The position numbers and the translations under genes are program-made. From Paulownia fortunei (Eukaryota > Streptophyta > Magnoliopsida > Lamiales > Paulowniaceae): a stretch of 64,000 bases of DNA. Shown piece after piece: positions 12,501-24,780 of this stretch. How positions within the stretch are numbered: position 1 is the stretch's first letter; every line of letters starts with the position of its first letter. The stretch covers positions 17,930,694 to 17,994,693 of the forward strand of contig CM033119.1 in assembly GCA_019321725.1 (NCBI GenBank). Direction: 5' to 3'. The notes under the pieces are model-generated. The model saw only the letters and a program-made list of their open reading frames with translations, was not told the DNA's origin and did not search any database.

Positions 12501-15500
12501 AGTCTTCAGTTTTCTTGGGTTAACCCAATCACTCTGTGATGGTTACTTTGGTCAAGTTAAGAGTTAAAATTTTCTATATATCCTGACTGTTTTTTTTCTT
12601 GGTTTAAAATGCTGCCTTCCAGAGACATAAGAAACCGGATTTGTGTTGCTGGTGGTGATCCATCAATTGTGGAATCACCAACTGAACCTAAGTGGTCACC
12701 TGAAGGTACTATTACATTCTTTTTCACTTAATACATTTTGTGAACGTTCTGATCGAAGTGCTTCTGAATGACAGTAAATGAGGTTGGATAAACTAATTTG
12801 TGATTATAAGCTTCTGAATGACAGTAAATGAGGTTTGATAAACTAATTTGTGTGATATAATCACAACGCCACTGCAGTTTACAGCCTTCAGTGGTTGTTT
12901 TGTGAATGCAGGTAGTTTTGTCAAACAAAGCCCTAATGCTTGCCTCAGTTCCTAGAACCCCTAGCAAGAATTCTAACATTTTGTGCAGTTTTAAATAAGA
13001 ACAATCAAATATGAAGAGCGGGATATAAAAATAGGTGCATTTTGGAATAAGGAACACTGATACATAAAAACACACCTGTTCAAGTCTAACCAAATTTTTT
13101 TCATGCCAAATAAAACTTGGATTTAATTTGGAAGGAAGGTGTGTATGCATGTGTTTGCACCAATAGTCTTAGTATTTTAAAAAAAATTCTTCCTTTTCAA
13201 GCTATGTTTTAGATCTTTGGTTCCTTGTGGTGTTTACTTGTGGACCATTTTCCTACTCTGATATCCACATAAAATATATTGGGTGTTGTTCTGCATTTTA
13301 ACCAAGAACTCGCGGTGGCATGAAGTTCTTATTGACATTGCTTTGTTGTTTGTAATATTTCAGGGGAACTTTTCTTCATCACTGATAGAAAAAGTGGGTT
13401 TTGGAACATCTACAGATGGGTATATATTCATCTTATCATTTGTAATTTAATTTGTTGAGAGATCCCTTTCGTTTGTTTCCAGTTTTCTCCACATTAAATT
13501 TTTATGTACCCAATCACGTTTCTCCACAAGGATTTGTGATATTTGCTACTTTAGCTCATGCAGGACAAGTACATGGCAATACTTTAACAACATATAGAGT
13601 GAAAAATGCACACTAAGACATATATACTCAGAATTTATGTGGCTGAAAAGAAGATAAACAGATAGACGTCGTGGGGTTTTAGATAGTTAAATAATGGATA
13701 ATATTAGAGGCTTGAATCAAATCAGGGAAAGTTTTGATGGTTGACAGACTGCAGAAGAACAATTACCATTGACAATATTTTGAGAAACTAAGGCTGCTTT
13801 GCTTGATTCTGATAGAAAATTAGGCTATGTGAAAAATTGAACTTGGATTAAGAAGAATGAATCGTAGTGTTGAGACTTGAGAAAGAAGAAGAATTATAAA
13901 AGAGAGTAGGAAATAAAGGAAAAATAAAAGAAGTCTTGGAAGACAGGAGAAAGTAAGAACCTTTGCTCAGGAAATCATATCACCTTTTTAATATCGTTTT
14001 TTAATTATAATCAACTCTATTTTCAATGAATTACTTCATGACTAGTTATGTGTTTCTTAGACTTGTTCTAGTAGAATAAGGGATGGACTTCAATTATTAA
14101 ACTACTGACATGTTTATTAGAAGGCCAATTTAAGATTACTGGCTCTAAATAAGATTGAAATAACAGTTGAACACCAGAACTAGGACTCATGGACTAAAAT
14201 TAATGTGAAAATCAAGATTACCATTGAAATAAGTACATGCGATGAAGAATGGAAATTAAACTTAATGAACATACCTGAATTGTCATAGACCTCTTCCTTC
14301 TAATTGAAAATTCTTAGGAGTTAATGCACTACACCTCGTTCTCCAAATTTTAAGGTCATTGCCTATCCAATTGAATCTTCTCAATATTAATGTCAACAAG
14401 CTTGTCAAATATTAAAATAGGTTTGAGCATTTCAGGTCATTATTAGATTGTTGTGGCTGTACCACATTATCTTTCCAATCCTCTTCTTTTATAAAACAGA
14501 AAGAAATTGTGGTTTGTGATCATTACCAATTTAAACCTCATAAAAATTTTCGTTAATACCTTTGGCTTTAATAACAGTCTCCTATGCTCCTGAGATTCCA
14601 TGATTTGATTCGTATCACCTTTTTCAATTTTCAAGTCTAAATCTTGTCATCTTGGTGTACTCTTCTTTTCTTCTTCTTTTAGTTGGATTGTCTTCATGAA
14701 ACTTTAACCAAAACTTTTCACTTGTTATTGCAATCTTACTTGTGTTCATCATTTTTGTCATTATCAGTGTCATCATCTATCTGTTTTTCTACCACATACA
14801 CACCTATCACAGCGGTACAGCCTTCTTGATCTCATGTTTCTCCTATTTTCTTAGGTGGAATCCACAAATGAAGTACTGCCTGTTTACTCCTTAAATGCCG
14901 AGTTCACAAAACCGTTGTGGGTTTTTGGCTTGAACTCATATGACTTTCTTCAGAGTCCTGGTGAGGAGAACTTAATTGCTTGCGGCTACAGGTGTGTGAA
15001 GAAAGTAATGCTTACGAATAATGATTTTTGTCTTTGCAAATGTTTTCCATAGATATGTTATTGGTGTGCATCAACAAGACCTAAATATCTATTTTCATTT
15101 CTTTTACCTTATGCATAAGGATTTATTCAATTGGTGGAAAATATCTGCAGGATGAATGGGAGGTCATATCTTGGAATTCTGGATGTTATGCAGAGCAAGA
15201 TATCGCTTCTTGATATTCCTTTCACTGATATAAATAATATAGTAAATAACTTTCACTCAATTTTTGCATTATTAAATCCTTTTTCCTGCTGACAATGAAT
15301 TAAGTGAATATGGGAATTGTTTAAAGATAAGCCTAATTTATGCAGACATCTGGGCTTGACTGCCTGTATGTTGAAGGAGCATCTGCAGTTCATCCTTTAT
15401 CAATAGCTAAGGTGCTGGTTCTTATTATTTTTTAATGAAAACAGATATCACACTTGGTAGTTCAAGCTCTTGAAAGTGACAATTTTGAGATTTTTGCTTT

Positions 15501-18500
15501 TGTTCTTTTTTTTTTTTTGGTTATTATCATTTGGTTCATCCCTCAGCATTCCATTTATTGTCTTTCCAGGTGGATTTAGATGATCAGAAATCTAAAGCAA
15601 TTGATTTTAAGATCATGTGGTCTTCTTCTTCTATAAGTTCATCGTACAGAGCATACATAAGCTTGCCGGAACTGATAGAGTTCCCTACAGAAGTCCCAGG
15701 GGAGAGCGCGTATGCATACTTTTACCCCCGACAAACCCTCTATTTCAAGCTAGTCAGGAGGAGAAACCTCCACTGCTGTTAAAAAGTCATGGTATTCTTG
15801 TGTTTTTTTTCTCCATAGCATTTCTTATTCAAACAGTTGAGACCTGGATTTCACAAATTTTACTTGCACCAGTAGAGTTGCTTAATTTATTTTTCTATTA
15901 TACCCTTTGACTTATAATTGGTGACAAGTGATTTTGCATATTCCATGTCACCTTGAAGGATCTTCTCTTACCAAGTGCGATGGTCCAGTGGCCACATGAG
16001 GATATTACTGTCAATTGAAATTTTTTGAGGAGGTTTACGTGGGAATGGGCTTCGTTAAGGACTGCTGAACATTTTTCCTTCATTTTATATTTTGTTCTTC
16101 TGTTGTTATTCTAGCATTAAGTATATCTGAATCTCTTCTGTTTGGAAATATTGCTCCTATTTGTTGTTATGAATTAGCTTACCATTAGAGCACACAGACA
16201 AGTATATACATATATGTCTGTGTGTCAAACCTTGTGAATGAATTAGGACAGTCGTACATGATGAGGTGGATGGAACCTTTTCTCATCTAAATGATGAGAA
16301 TAGGGTTGACCTTTTTATTGAGATTAGATATTCAGCAAGTATTCTTCGAGAATTTTTTTGAATTGATTCCATAGTCAGGTGTATTAAAAATGTCAACCTC
16401 TTATTATACGCGTACAGGAGGCCCTACTGCTGAGACTCGTGGTATTTTAAATCTCAGTATCCAATATTGGACCGGTCGTGGATGGGCTTTTGTGGATGTT
16501 AATTATGGTGGAAGCACTGGTATATCAGCTGCTGACCTTTTTCTTTTTGGATATTATTGTTCTCTGTTTTGAGTCGATACAGTTGGTGCTTATTCTTGAG
16601 TTAAATTCTGAAGGTTATGGCCGCGATTATCGAGATAGGCTGCTTGGATGCTGGGGAATTGTTGATGTCAATGACTGCTGCAGCTGCGCCAAGTTTTTGG
16701 TAACATAAAATTTTCAGTTTTGTCCTCATACAGTGTACAACCATGAATTTTGCTTTTTTGTTTTTCCTTTATTTTTAAATATGGTGATATAATTTTGGTT
16801 TCAAGGTTGATAGTGGAAAAGTTGACGGTGAAAGATTATGCATTACTGGGGGTTCTGCTGGTGGATACACAACCCTAGCTGCACTTGCATTCAGAGACAC
16901 ATTTAAAGCTGGAGCATCCTTGTATGGAGTGAGTGCTAATTATCCCTAGTAACTATCATGTCAGTTACAGGTTTTATAGTTAACTTTATTATAATTATTA
17001 CTTTTGCCTGTATGTATTGTTTTTTAGCCTTGTTTACAAACAATTCAACAGCCACAAGTTTAATAATTTGGTTATATCATGGCATTCTTGTTGAAAGAAG
17101 ATGTGGTGCTGGATTAGATTTCCTACTTCTCCCACACTAATACCATCTCAGTTGGCGATGCTCAACTAATGGCAAGAATACAATTGTGCTATCATTGATG
17201 AAACTAAGACTGCTTCCTGCATTTTCCTCTCACTAAGATTTTTTTGTGCATTTTTTGGAAACAAGTCAAACTTGCCTAGGATCTCGAATGTGTATGTTTC
17301 TATTTTGAAAGTTAGATCTCTAGGGTGTGCTTTGCCTATCCTTAATAATGTTACTAAAACTGTTGAATCTTTTCTTTTGGAGACCAGTCTATGTTCTAGA
17401 TGTATTTAGATACCAATAATTATCATATTCACCAAACCTAACATTTGAGTAGAATCACATTTTGATATTTATATCATGTTTGGGCTGTAAGTACTTTATA
17501 GTCATATGCACGCATTTGACACTTTAAGAAAGAATATACTTTGGTTGTCCTCACTGTACTGAATTTTTTTCTTTTTATTCTTGTTGTCCCAACTGGTGTA
17601 GAAGTCCTGTCTGTTCTTACAATTTTTAATTCTATGGGATATCTATGTTGTTTTGTCTGTCCTAGTGGCAGGAAATTGACTTTGTACTCTCTAGTTTCCT
17701 CATTGATAAGCTGTCACATATATTGAATTTTGTTTAGTTCATAAGACTTTTCATTTCATGGTGAGCAATTCTTGAATCAGAAGGATGAGGAATGGGCCAC
17801 AAGGTTTCAGCAAGCATGTCCTGTGCCATCTTTGTTGTCAATTAATATCCGAGTTTTAGTTAAATCTTGTGTAACATTACTTGTTTAGTAGCTTCTAGTT
17901 ATTGGTTTCTGTACATATGAAGAATAAATTTTTTAGTTTACAACATGAATAATTTCTATACTAACAGGTGGCTGACTTGGAATCATTGAGAGCTGACACT
18001 CACAAGTTTGAATCTCACTATATCGACAATCTTGTAGGTAAAAACTGAATCAGAATATATGCATCTGTCAAAATTTGTGATATACTTCTTCTTACACAAA
18101 TTTTACTAAACTGTGGAGACAACTTGAACAACTGCAGGAAATGAGAGTGCATACTTTGAGAGATCACCTATCAATTTTGTGGATAAATTTTCCTGCCCCA
18201 TAATACTATTTCAAGGATTAGAAGACAAGGTATGCACGGAATTGACCTTTTAGGTCTGTCTTTTATCTTTTTTGTTTTCACTAAGACGTTATTAGCTCTT
18301 CTCCTCCAACTTCTTGAGTCTTGTATCATCAACTGATCCTGTTTCATATGCTTATCATATCTTGATATTAATGATTTTTTAAGTGTCAGTAGTCATATGT
18401 TTGTGTTACAGGTTGTCCCCCCTGATCAAGCACGTAAAATTTACCACGCATTGAAGGACAAAGGTTTGCCCGTTGCTCTTGTGGAATACGAAGGAGAACA

Positions 18501-18698
18501 ACATGGTTTCCGCAAGGTATGCCACTGTCGATTCTAGTTGTGTATTTCAAATTTTGTGAATTTTGCTGATTAATGTTTGTGCAGGCTGAGAATATCAAGT
18601 TCACCCTTGAACAACAGATGGTGTTCTTTGCCCGTCTGGTCGGGAGCTTCCAAGTCGCAGACGATATCACTCCCATTAAAATCGATAACCTCAACTGA
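9518..18698 (+). CDS. Prolyl oligopeptidase (S9) family serine peptidase, 18 exons, frameshifted in exon 11
   Basis: The product resembles plant S9 peptidases of the dipeptidyl-aminopeptidase/acylaminoacyl-peptidase type, which cleave short peptides. Exons: 9518-9843, 10715-10902, 11218-11322, 11424-11495, 11663-11810, 12623-12705, 13364-13419, 14855-14991, 15151-15241, 15346-15411, 15570-15791, 16418-16519, 16614-16699, 16806-16928, 17968-18037, 18138-18229, 18412-18516, 18585-18698. Every junction is GT-AG and in phase. The N-terminal half matches a beta-propeller and the C-terminal half an alpha/beta hydrolase. The catalytic triad is Ser in GGSAGG (codon 16854-16856), Asp in LEDKVVP (18224-18226) and His in EQHGF (18502-18504). 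The summed exons are 2186 nt, one short of 729 codons. The missing base falls in the C5 run at 15725-15729, and as written translation stops at 15780-15782 after about 494 residues, before the catalytic domain. Read through the shift, the family length of about 728 residues is recovered. The first ~47 residues look like an organelle leader; a second ATG lies at 9659. Intron 7 (about 1.4 kb) and intron 14 (about 1.0 kb) show nothing recognisable. Confidence 0.92.
12760..12852. repeat. Tandem duplication, 50-bp period, inside intron 6
   Basis: Two copies of a roughly 43-bp unit starting GCTTCTGAATGACAGTAAAT begin at 12760 and 12810. They are nearly identical, so the duplication is recent. It lies in intron 6 of the S9 peptidase gene, away from splice sites. 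Confidence 0.85.
15725..15729 (+). other. Frameshift site (C5 run) in S9 peptidase exon 11
   Basis: The conserved reading changes from one frame (ending ..AYAYFYP) to another ([18 protein letters not shown]..) exactly at this C run. One extra C would restore the frame for the rest of exon 11 and all later exons. Homopolymer length makes a sequencing or assembly error likely, but a true null allele cannot be excluded. Confidence 0.85.
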
Positions 18699-19391
18699 GG
18701 TATGGTAATAGTTTTCATCACTTACATGGCTCAATCTCATGCCTTGATCCAGCTCAAAGTTACTGAGGCTTGGAATGATTCCATATTTACTTCAGCCAAA
18801 TAGAAGACCTTGGTTCGATGGTTCCAGATGCTGATGAAATCACTCAGCCTTAGAACTGATGATATTGGCTTATTATTGTGATTTTGGTTTCCCCCAAAGG
18901 CCTGTGCCTTTATAGTTTATGCATTTTGTAGTTACAGATTTCAAATAGTCCGATTCTCTTGACAACATTTGACAATTTGCTGGAGCTTTAGTGCCTCAAA
19001 ATTAGGTAAGTTTCATACACGAGACAAAATCAAATCGAAGCATGTCTGCCAAGTCCATATTACATATATTCAACCTCAACAAGCACAAGCCTGGAATTAG
19101 TATCCATCTCAATTCTTGAATCCACACCTTCTGTTTATGGATCCTATTTCAAAGGTTATATTATTCTTTCTTTCTTTTCATTTTTTTTTTTTTTTAGTTT
19201 TTCCTACTCCGGCGAGCCCACATCCTTTCTTTTCTAGCAGTCTTTAATTATGATCTTCCTCCCCAATATGATATTATGGTACCGGTATAGATCGAAATTC
19301 TGTTGTGGTCCAATTTTGACATGTAATAAATATTGGGAACTTTGCAGTATTTAATTGATCACAATTTTTTTTTATACCTAATATAATGCAT

Positions 19392-19420
19392 GGGGTTGGG
19401 GGGAGGGGGGAGGGGGGAGG
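19392..19420 (+). repeat. G-rich tract with quadruplex potential
   Basis: Runs of four to six G are separated by TT, A or AA, in the pattern GGGG-TT-GGGGGG-A-GGGGGG-A-GGGGGG. This fits the classical intramolecular G-quadruplex pattern. It lies between the 3' ends of two convergent genes. Confidence 0.7.
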
Positions 19421-20082
19421 CAGATTACATTTTCTTATGTGGCTGGTGCAATAAAAATTGCATTAGTGGTGTGATCATGTGCCCCCCTTTTCACTCTCTA
19501 CCTTATTATCTTTAGCCCTCGAGGATGTTATATTATTGGCAATCGGCCTTAACAACGAGGCATGCAATATTACAAGAAAGAAGAATATAAGTAATATGAT
19601 GTTATGTGATAATATAAAAATGACCTTAACAATAATTATTAAGTGATAAGAATTTATATTTTATTATAATAATAATTTTTATAAAATTAATTATGAAAAT
19701 AAACATTTAAAAATTATTATTATTGATAATTAGTGATATTTATAGTGACAACAAAAATTCAAACACTGGTTATGATAATAAATTTGTTAATTTTTATTTT
19801 TAATTAAATTATTATTATACATATGTCGCTAATTGTCAAAAAATCTAAACACTAATTTTTGTTACAATTGAACTTGTGAGAGCTTTTATTATGGCAACAT
19901 AATTATTATTGTTACTTTGTCACTCATGATTTTTTTTTTTCTTGTAGTATAATTTGACAAGTATACACAAATTTTTAGTAACTATAGAAAAACTAAATCC
20001 TTCTCAGTTAAAAACCAAATATCTTGTAAACCAATTTCTTATTCTGTAAAACGTCAAAAAATGTTGCCTAGGCCCCTTCTTG

Positions 20083-20814
20083 TGTGCTTCACATCTCTGC
20101 ACAATGATAGTGGTAAAAACCAATCTTCCCACATATCCTCCTTGCCAGGCGCCAGACAACTTCAAAATATGCGGTCGAGCAACATTTTGGACTGTTGTGC
20201 AAGAGAAAATCTACTTGCGTAATCCAAGGCCAGCTTGAGGTGATCTTGTCATCACAGTTGATGTTCTGAATCACTTCTTTGTTTCTAGACTTTCATTGAC
20301 AAAAATGAACGAACTCACCATCTAATATTAGTAAGTCGTAACATTTCAATATCGAAATATACTATCAACCGAGTGTCTGGATGAGGAACATCCTTAATGA
20401 CCTCAACTCCTCCATTTACCTGCTGCACAGAGGATACAATCTCTTGCAAGCATAAAGCTGTTGGCATTGGGTCTTGCATCCCTGCCAAGACACACGAAGT
20501 ATTTAAGTTTTTGATTTATACATTTCATCAGGAGGAGATTTCAGCTACCTTCTCCAACTGGGATCCCACACCTCAAATTGTCATCATTAATACACCAAAA
20601 TGTAGATTCAAGCAAATATAGGGCTTTTGGGGAAGAAAATTTTGAATTGGACGAACCCGATTTCGTCCTCAATTCCAACATCTATACACATGCAGATGGT
20701 TTTCTGAGACCCATTTTCAAGTATGGATGTTCTAGAAAGTAAGACCAAAACATCAAAAACATTGGGAAGGCCATACTTCATACAATTTTCCATAGTCATC
20801 AGACAATATCTCAA
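20083..20814 (-). pseudogene. Possible coding relic of unrecognised type
   Basis: Read on the minus strand, three stretches look protein-like and are less AT-rich than the surroundings: a 68-residue frame (20608-20814) with KYGLPNVFDVLVLLSRTS, an internal stretch at about 20400-20490 with QDPMPTALCLQEIVSSVQQ preceded by an acceptor-like TTGGCAG, and a 61-residue frame (20089-20274). I do not recognise the family. There is no start-to-stop exon chain I could join with confidence. It could be a decayed gene fragment or part of a spliced 3' UTR of the PPR gene. Confidence 0.25.
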
Positions 20815-21707
20815 TTTTACTTAGCTATTAGATGCAGATTCCGTGCACCTGTGTTTCTTTAATTATGTTGCTACCTGTCAAAAGGTAACTAAAACCAAGT
20901 GCAAGTCTTTCAAGTCCCCATGCCTTGTTAATTTCAGAAGTTTTTAGGATCTACAAATATTTTTGGATCTAAGCCCACATCCACGTTTTGTTGCAAACTG
21001 GCTTCATTTTGAATTCTCCAAACATGTCACGATAGTTCAACCTCAATGGATATTGCAATGTGTGCAACTGAATTCATGGATCAATTCAAAACGACAATGA
21101 TAATAATCCAAGTCCCAACTCAACAAAACGTACACAGACAATGCATTGAAGCTAGAAAACAATCTACTTTCAGTTAAGTGTAGTTAAATAAAAATGAAGC
21201 TTATAAGTATGCAATAATTATACATACCTCAATGCCATGTGTCTTCAAGGGCCTGCCTTCGTGTATCCCGGTCATTGAATCGGCAACACAATTTCTCCTC
21301 ACAATAAGTTGCAGCAGACACGATAGCCATGCCTAGTATCCTTCACATAAGCTGGACGCAGCAGACGGGTGTTCTTCAGAAAACAAAGTGTTTTTTAGAC
21401 TTTGTGGTGTCCAATTCTTCTGTTTCCCAAGTATAAGAAAGAGGAGTATCAACATCCCACGACCGAATTTAGTTAAGTATCTTAGGAAAGGTAATAGTCA
21501 CAGCATGCTATCAGTGATTTCAGTAATTTTACAATTTATATTCACTTAGATGTAGGCTAACCAGATCGGATAGTTTTTCTTCACACTTGCCAGGTTGTGT
21601 TCATCTTGTCCCTCTCGTACGGCAACATATCCAATCGATTAATAATGTAACAATGTTTGTTAGGATGACCCAGCCCATGAATCATTTAGATGGAAACTAC
21701 TCCATCT

Positions 21708-24299
21708 TCACCAATATCCTTTGCAGGAGCAGGATCCATTCTTGAAATGGTGGAAGCGGCTCGAGTCCCTGAGTACAACTTCATGTTCAATGATCCTTGA
21801 AATGTAAGTAATAGCTGTATGACAATCACCACAGACACGCAAGTTCTTGGTAATCCTAATAGGCACTCCTGGAGCTGTAGTGAGAATGCCATAAGCAAGG
21901 CCCAATTTCTCACTATGTTCAAGCAGAAGATCCCCTTTCTCCTCATCATCTACATCATGAAGAGCAAAGATAGTCTCAGGCACATAGCCCATGATTTTGA
22001 TACGATATATCAGATCATCAAGGAGATTATATATCTCTTGAGCCATTGGATGAGATTTGTCCCCAACAAAAAAGGTTGCTGTCCCCTTCTTCCCTTGTAC
22101 CCAACTACAGCCAGGTCTCTTCTTGATTCCTGAATGTTTCATCAACAATCGGATCCTGGCAACATCTTTCCACCGCCTAGCACTGGCATATATATTAGAG
22201 AGAAGCGTATACAAGCCATCATTCTCAAAGTTTAACTCTAACAATTGATTAACTGCATGTTCCCCAAGTTCCACATTCCCATGAAGCCTGCAACCACTAA
22301 GCAGTGCCACCCAAATTATCGGGTTTGGTTCCATTGGCATGTCCTTAATGAGCTTCATAGCTTCATTCAAGCGACCAGCACGCCCCAAAAGATCAACCAA
22401 GCAAGCATAGTGTTCAACTTCTGGAACAACTCCAAAATCATTCGTCATGTTATTGAAGTAATTGATCCCCTGGTCAATCATCCCAGAGTGGCTACAAGCA
22501 TAAAGTACAACCACAAAAGTCACTCCATCAATTGGGAGACCAGCCATCCTCATCCCCTTGAAAATTTCAAGAGCCTCCTCACCACGACCATGCAGTCCAT
22601 ATCCTGTCATTATAGACGTCCATGAGACTGCATTTTTCTGGATCATTTTATCAAACACAGCTCGGGCTGCATCTACATCCCCAGATTTGGCATACATGTC
22701 TATTAGGCAATTTGAGATGAATAGCATAGCCTCCTCATAACGATTGCGCAGTGCATAGGCATGGATTTCTCTGCCAAGTCTAAGGGCACCAATACGAGCG
22801 CAAGCCACCAGTGCACAAGATATAGTGAAGCCATTTGGCATCATTCTGCATTTATCACTTAGCATTTCAGAAAAAAATCCTAAGGCGTCACTGGCTTCCC
22901 CTTGTTGAGCATGCCCTCCAATCATGACTGTCCAAGTCACCACACTCCTATCTTTTCTTTCAATTGAATCAAACATGGCCCGAGCTGTTGTGAAATTCTT
23001 GCATTTTGCATACATGTCTATTAACCCATTGATCACCATCATCTCATCCCCAGGATCATTCCCTTCCATATTCAAAAATTGTTTAATGACATAACAGTGA
23101 GTCTCTTTTCCCTGAACCAATGCAACAGATGCTGCACAACCTGATAAAACTGAGACAAGGGTAACTGCATTTGGTTGCGATCCTGAGACTATCATCTCCC
23201 TAAAAACATCAAGTGCCTCATACCCAAGTCCCCTTTGAGCATACCCTGCAATCACAGCACTCCATGTCACCACGTTTAATTCAATATCCTTCCCCCGCAT
23301 TCTCTTGAACAATCCTAAAGCATCATCAAATTTCCCAATCTGGGAGTACCCGGTAACCAGTGCATTCCAAGACACCACATCCTTCTCCTCCATCCTATCA
23401 AACACATTCTTCGCCTCATTCATTAATCCACACTTTGCATACATATCTACTATAGCATTCCCCACAAACACATCCTCAAGTAAACCTCTCCTTATTGCAT
23501 AAGCGTGAATCTCCATCCCAGTCCTCCATGATTTGACAAAAGCACAAGCCGGAAGTACATTTACCAAGCTAACCGCATCTGCACGCAACACTATATCACC
23601 TCTAGAAACCATCTCTTCAAACATTCGCAAAGCCCTTCTATACTCACCAATCTGTACGTAAACAGATATAATCGAATTCCATGAGATAGTATCAAACACC
23701 CCTCTCGCCAGCATTTCATCAAACAACTGCTGCGCTTTGTCATACGCACCACACCGGCCATACATGGCAACCGCAGCATTGTCCACAAACACATTGGAGT
23801 TGGTATAACCAGAAACAAGAGCGAGAGCGTGGACTGACTCTCCATCGACCAACGAAGAAAGATCGCCGCAGGCTTTGAAAACGTAAGGATAAGTATAGCC
23901 ATCGGGTATCCATTCAAGCCTCCGCATTTCATCAAAAAGGTTGAGGGCCTTTCTCTGATCCTGCAACGAGACACTCCGCTTGATGAGGTTGTTCCAGTAG
24001 AACACGAGGGAGCGAGATGGCGATATGCGGCGAAGGAGAGAGAGCGCATCGGAGTGCCTGTCGGAGGAGAGGCAATTGGAGAGTACTCGGGCAGTAGTCT
24101 CGGGGTCTGAGCGGAAGGGGACTCCCGGGATTACGTTTTGCTGGTGGATGAGCTCGGCTTCCGATAAGGAGTGGCATTGCTCGGCTGCCGACGAAGAGAA
24201 ACAGAGTTTGAGAATGAGCGGCCGGAGAGTGGTGCGGCGTTGCCTGTACTTTGGCGGGCAGGTTAAGGAAAGCAGCATTCGCCGAACTGCCCAGAGCAT
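21708..24299 (-). CDS. PLS-class pentatricopeptide repeat protein with E and DYW domains
   Basis: This is an intronless 863-residue protein. Proteins of this class bind organelle transcripts through their repeats and edit C to U with the C-terminal DYW deaminase domain. Residues 1-40 (MLWAVRR..LCFSSS) form a basic, Ser/Leu-rich mitochondrial-type leader. PPR motifs run from about residue 98 to 660, with repeated words such as VVSWNALVTGY, FVGNAIVDMYAKCG and GREIHAYALR. The E/E+ region carries RWKDVARIRLLMK and KRPGCSWV. The DYW domain occupies about residues 771-863. It has the deaminase HSE (795-797), the zinc-ligand CGDC (823-826), HH (850-851) and CSC (857-859), so the active centre looks complete. 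The last residues are KGYW, not the usual DYW. From memory it resembles Arabidopsis At5g16860. Intronless structure is normal for the family. A second Met at residue 8 could also serve as start. Confidence 0.96.
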   Translation of the reverse strand: MLWAVRRMLLSLTCPPKYRQRRTTLRPLILKLCFSSSAAEQCHSLSEAELIHQQNVIPGVPFRSDPETTARVLSNCLSSDRHSDALSLLRRISPSRSLVFYWNNLIKRSVSLQDQRKALNLFDEMRRLEWIPDGYTYPYVFKACGDLSSLVDGESVHALALVSGYTNSNVFVDNAAVAMYGRCGAYDKAQQLFDEMLARGVFDTISWNSIISVYVQIGEYRRALRMFEEMVSRGDIVLRADAVSLVNVLPACAFVKSWRTGMEIHAYAIRRGLLEDVFVGNAIVDMYAKCGLMNEAKNVFDRMEEKDVVSWNALVTGYSQIGKFDDALGLFKRMRGKDIELNVVTWSAVIAGYAQRGLGYEALDVFREMIVSGSQPNAVTLVSVLSGCAASVALVQGKETHCYVIKQFLNMEGNDPGDEMMVINGLIDMYAKCKNFTTARAMFDSIERKDRSVVTWTVMIGGHAQQGEASDALGFFSEMLSDKCRMMPNGFTISCALVACARIGALRLGREIHAYALRNRYEEAMLFISNCLIDMYAKSGDVDAARAVFDKMIQKNAVSWTSIMTGYGLHGRGEEALEIFKGMRMAGLPIDGVTFVVVLYACSHSGMIDQGINYFNNMTNDFGVVPEVEHYACLVDLLGRAGRLNEAMKLIKDMPMEPNPIIWVALLSGCRLHGNVELGEHAVNQLLELNFENDGLYTLLSNIYASARRWKDVARIRLLMKHSGIKKRPGCSWVQGKKGTATFFVGDKSHPMAQEIYNLLDDLIYRIKIMGYVPETIFALHDVDDEEKGDLLLEHSEKLGLAYGILTTAPGVPIRITKNLRVCGDCHTAITYISRIIEHEVVLRDSSRFHHFKNGSCSCKGYW

Positions 24300-24559
24300 C
24301 TACAATACTACGTTGTAACAAGCAACCACAGTCGAACATTTCTTAAAAGTAACAAAAATCGAAATAACTAAATTAGAATTTTTCTTTTTCTTTTTTTCAA
24401 AAAAATGTCTTCAGTCATACCATTAGATATGCATAATTGAAGGACTTATTTATATAATTAGGATCTTTCATGTACGAGCAAAGATCAATTGTTGTCGAAC
24501 AAGATAACATTTTCCTCCTCAATAATTGTTTATATCGAATATTATCGTGAAAAATAAAT

Positions 24560-24780
24560 TAATTTTTTTGATACTCGGCTTCAAATCAATAATTAAAAAA
24601 TATTTGAGTTTGATTTGTTTAAATTTAAATATATTTTTTTGTTCAAATTTAATTCGATAAATAAAAAAATAAAAAATATGTATAAAATGATCAAATTATT
24701 CGAACTTGATTCGTTTTCGATTCGATTAATAATCAAATCAAATTTAAATATAATTTTAAAAATTCGATAAAAATATAAAT
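24560..24780 (+). repeat. Dispersed TTCGA-rich repeat (copy 2)
   Basis: It shares an ordered set of words with the segment at 6340-6600: GATACTCG, a TTTTTTTGTTCA block, AAAATGATCAAATTA, CGAACTTGATTCGTTTTCGA, and a closing AATTCGATAAAAA. It is a decayed, non-coding member of the same family. Confidence 0.55.

Larger units (their letters stand above)
18699..21707. other. Spacer between the convergent S9 and PPR genes
   Basis: It holds the 3' UTR of the S9 gene (roughly to 18.95 kb), a G-rich tract at 19392-19420, an AT-rich segment at 19.5-20.0 kb, a possible coding relic at 20.08-20.83 kb and probable 3' UTR of the PPR gene. No intact gene is supported. Confidence 0.6.
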
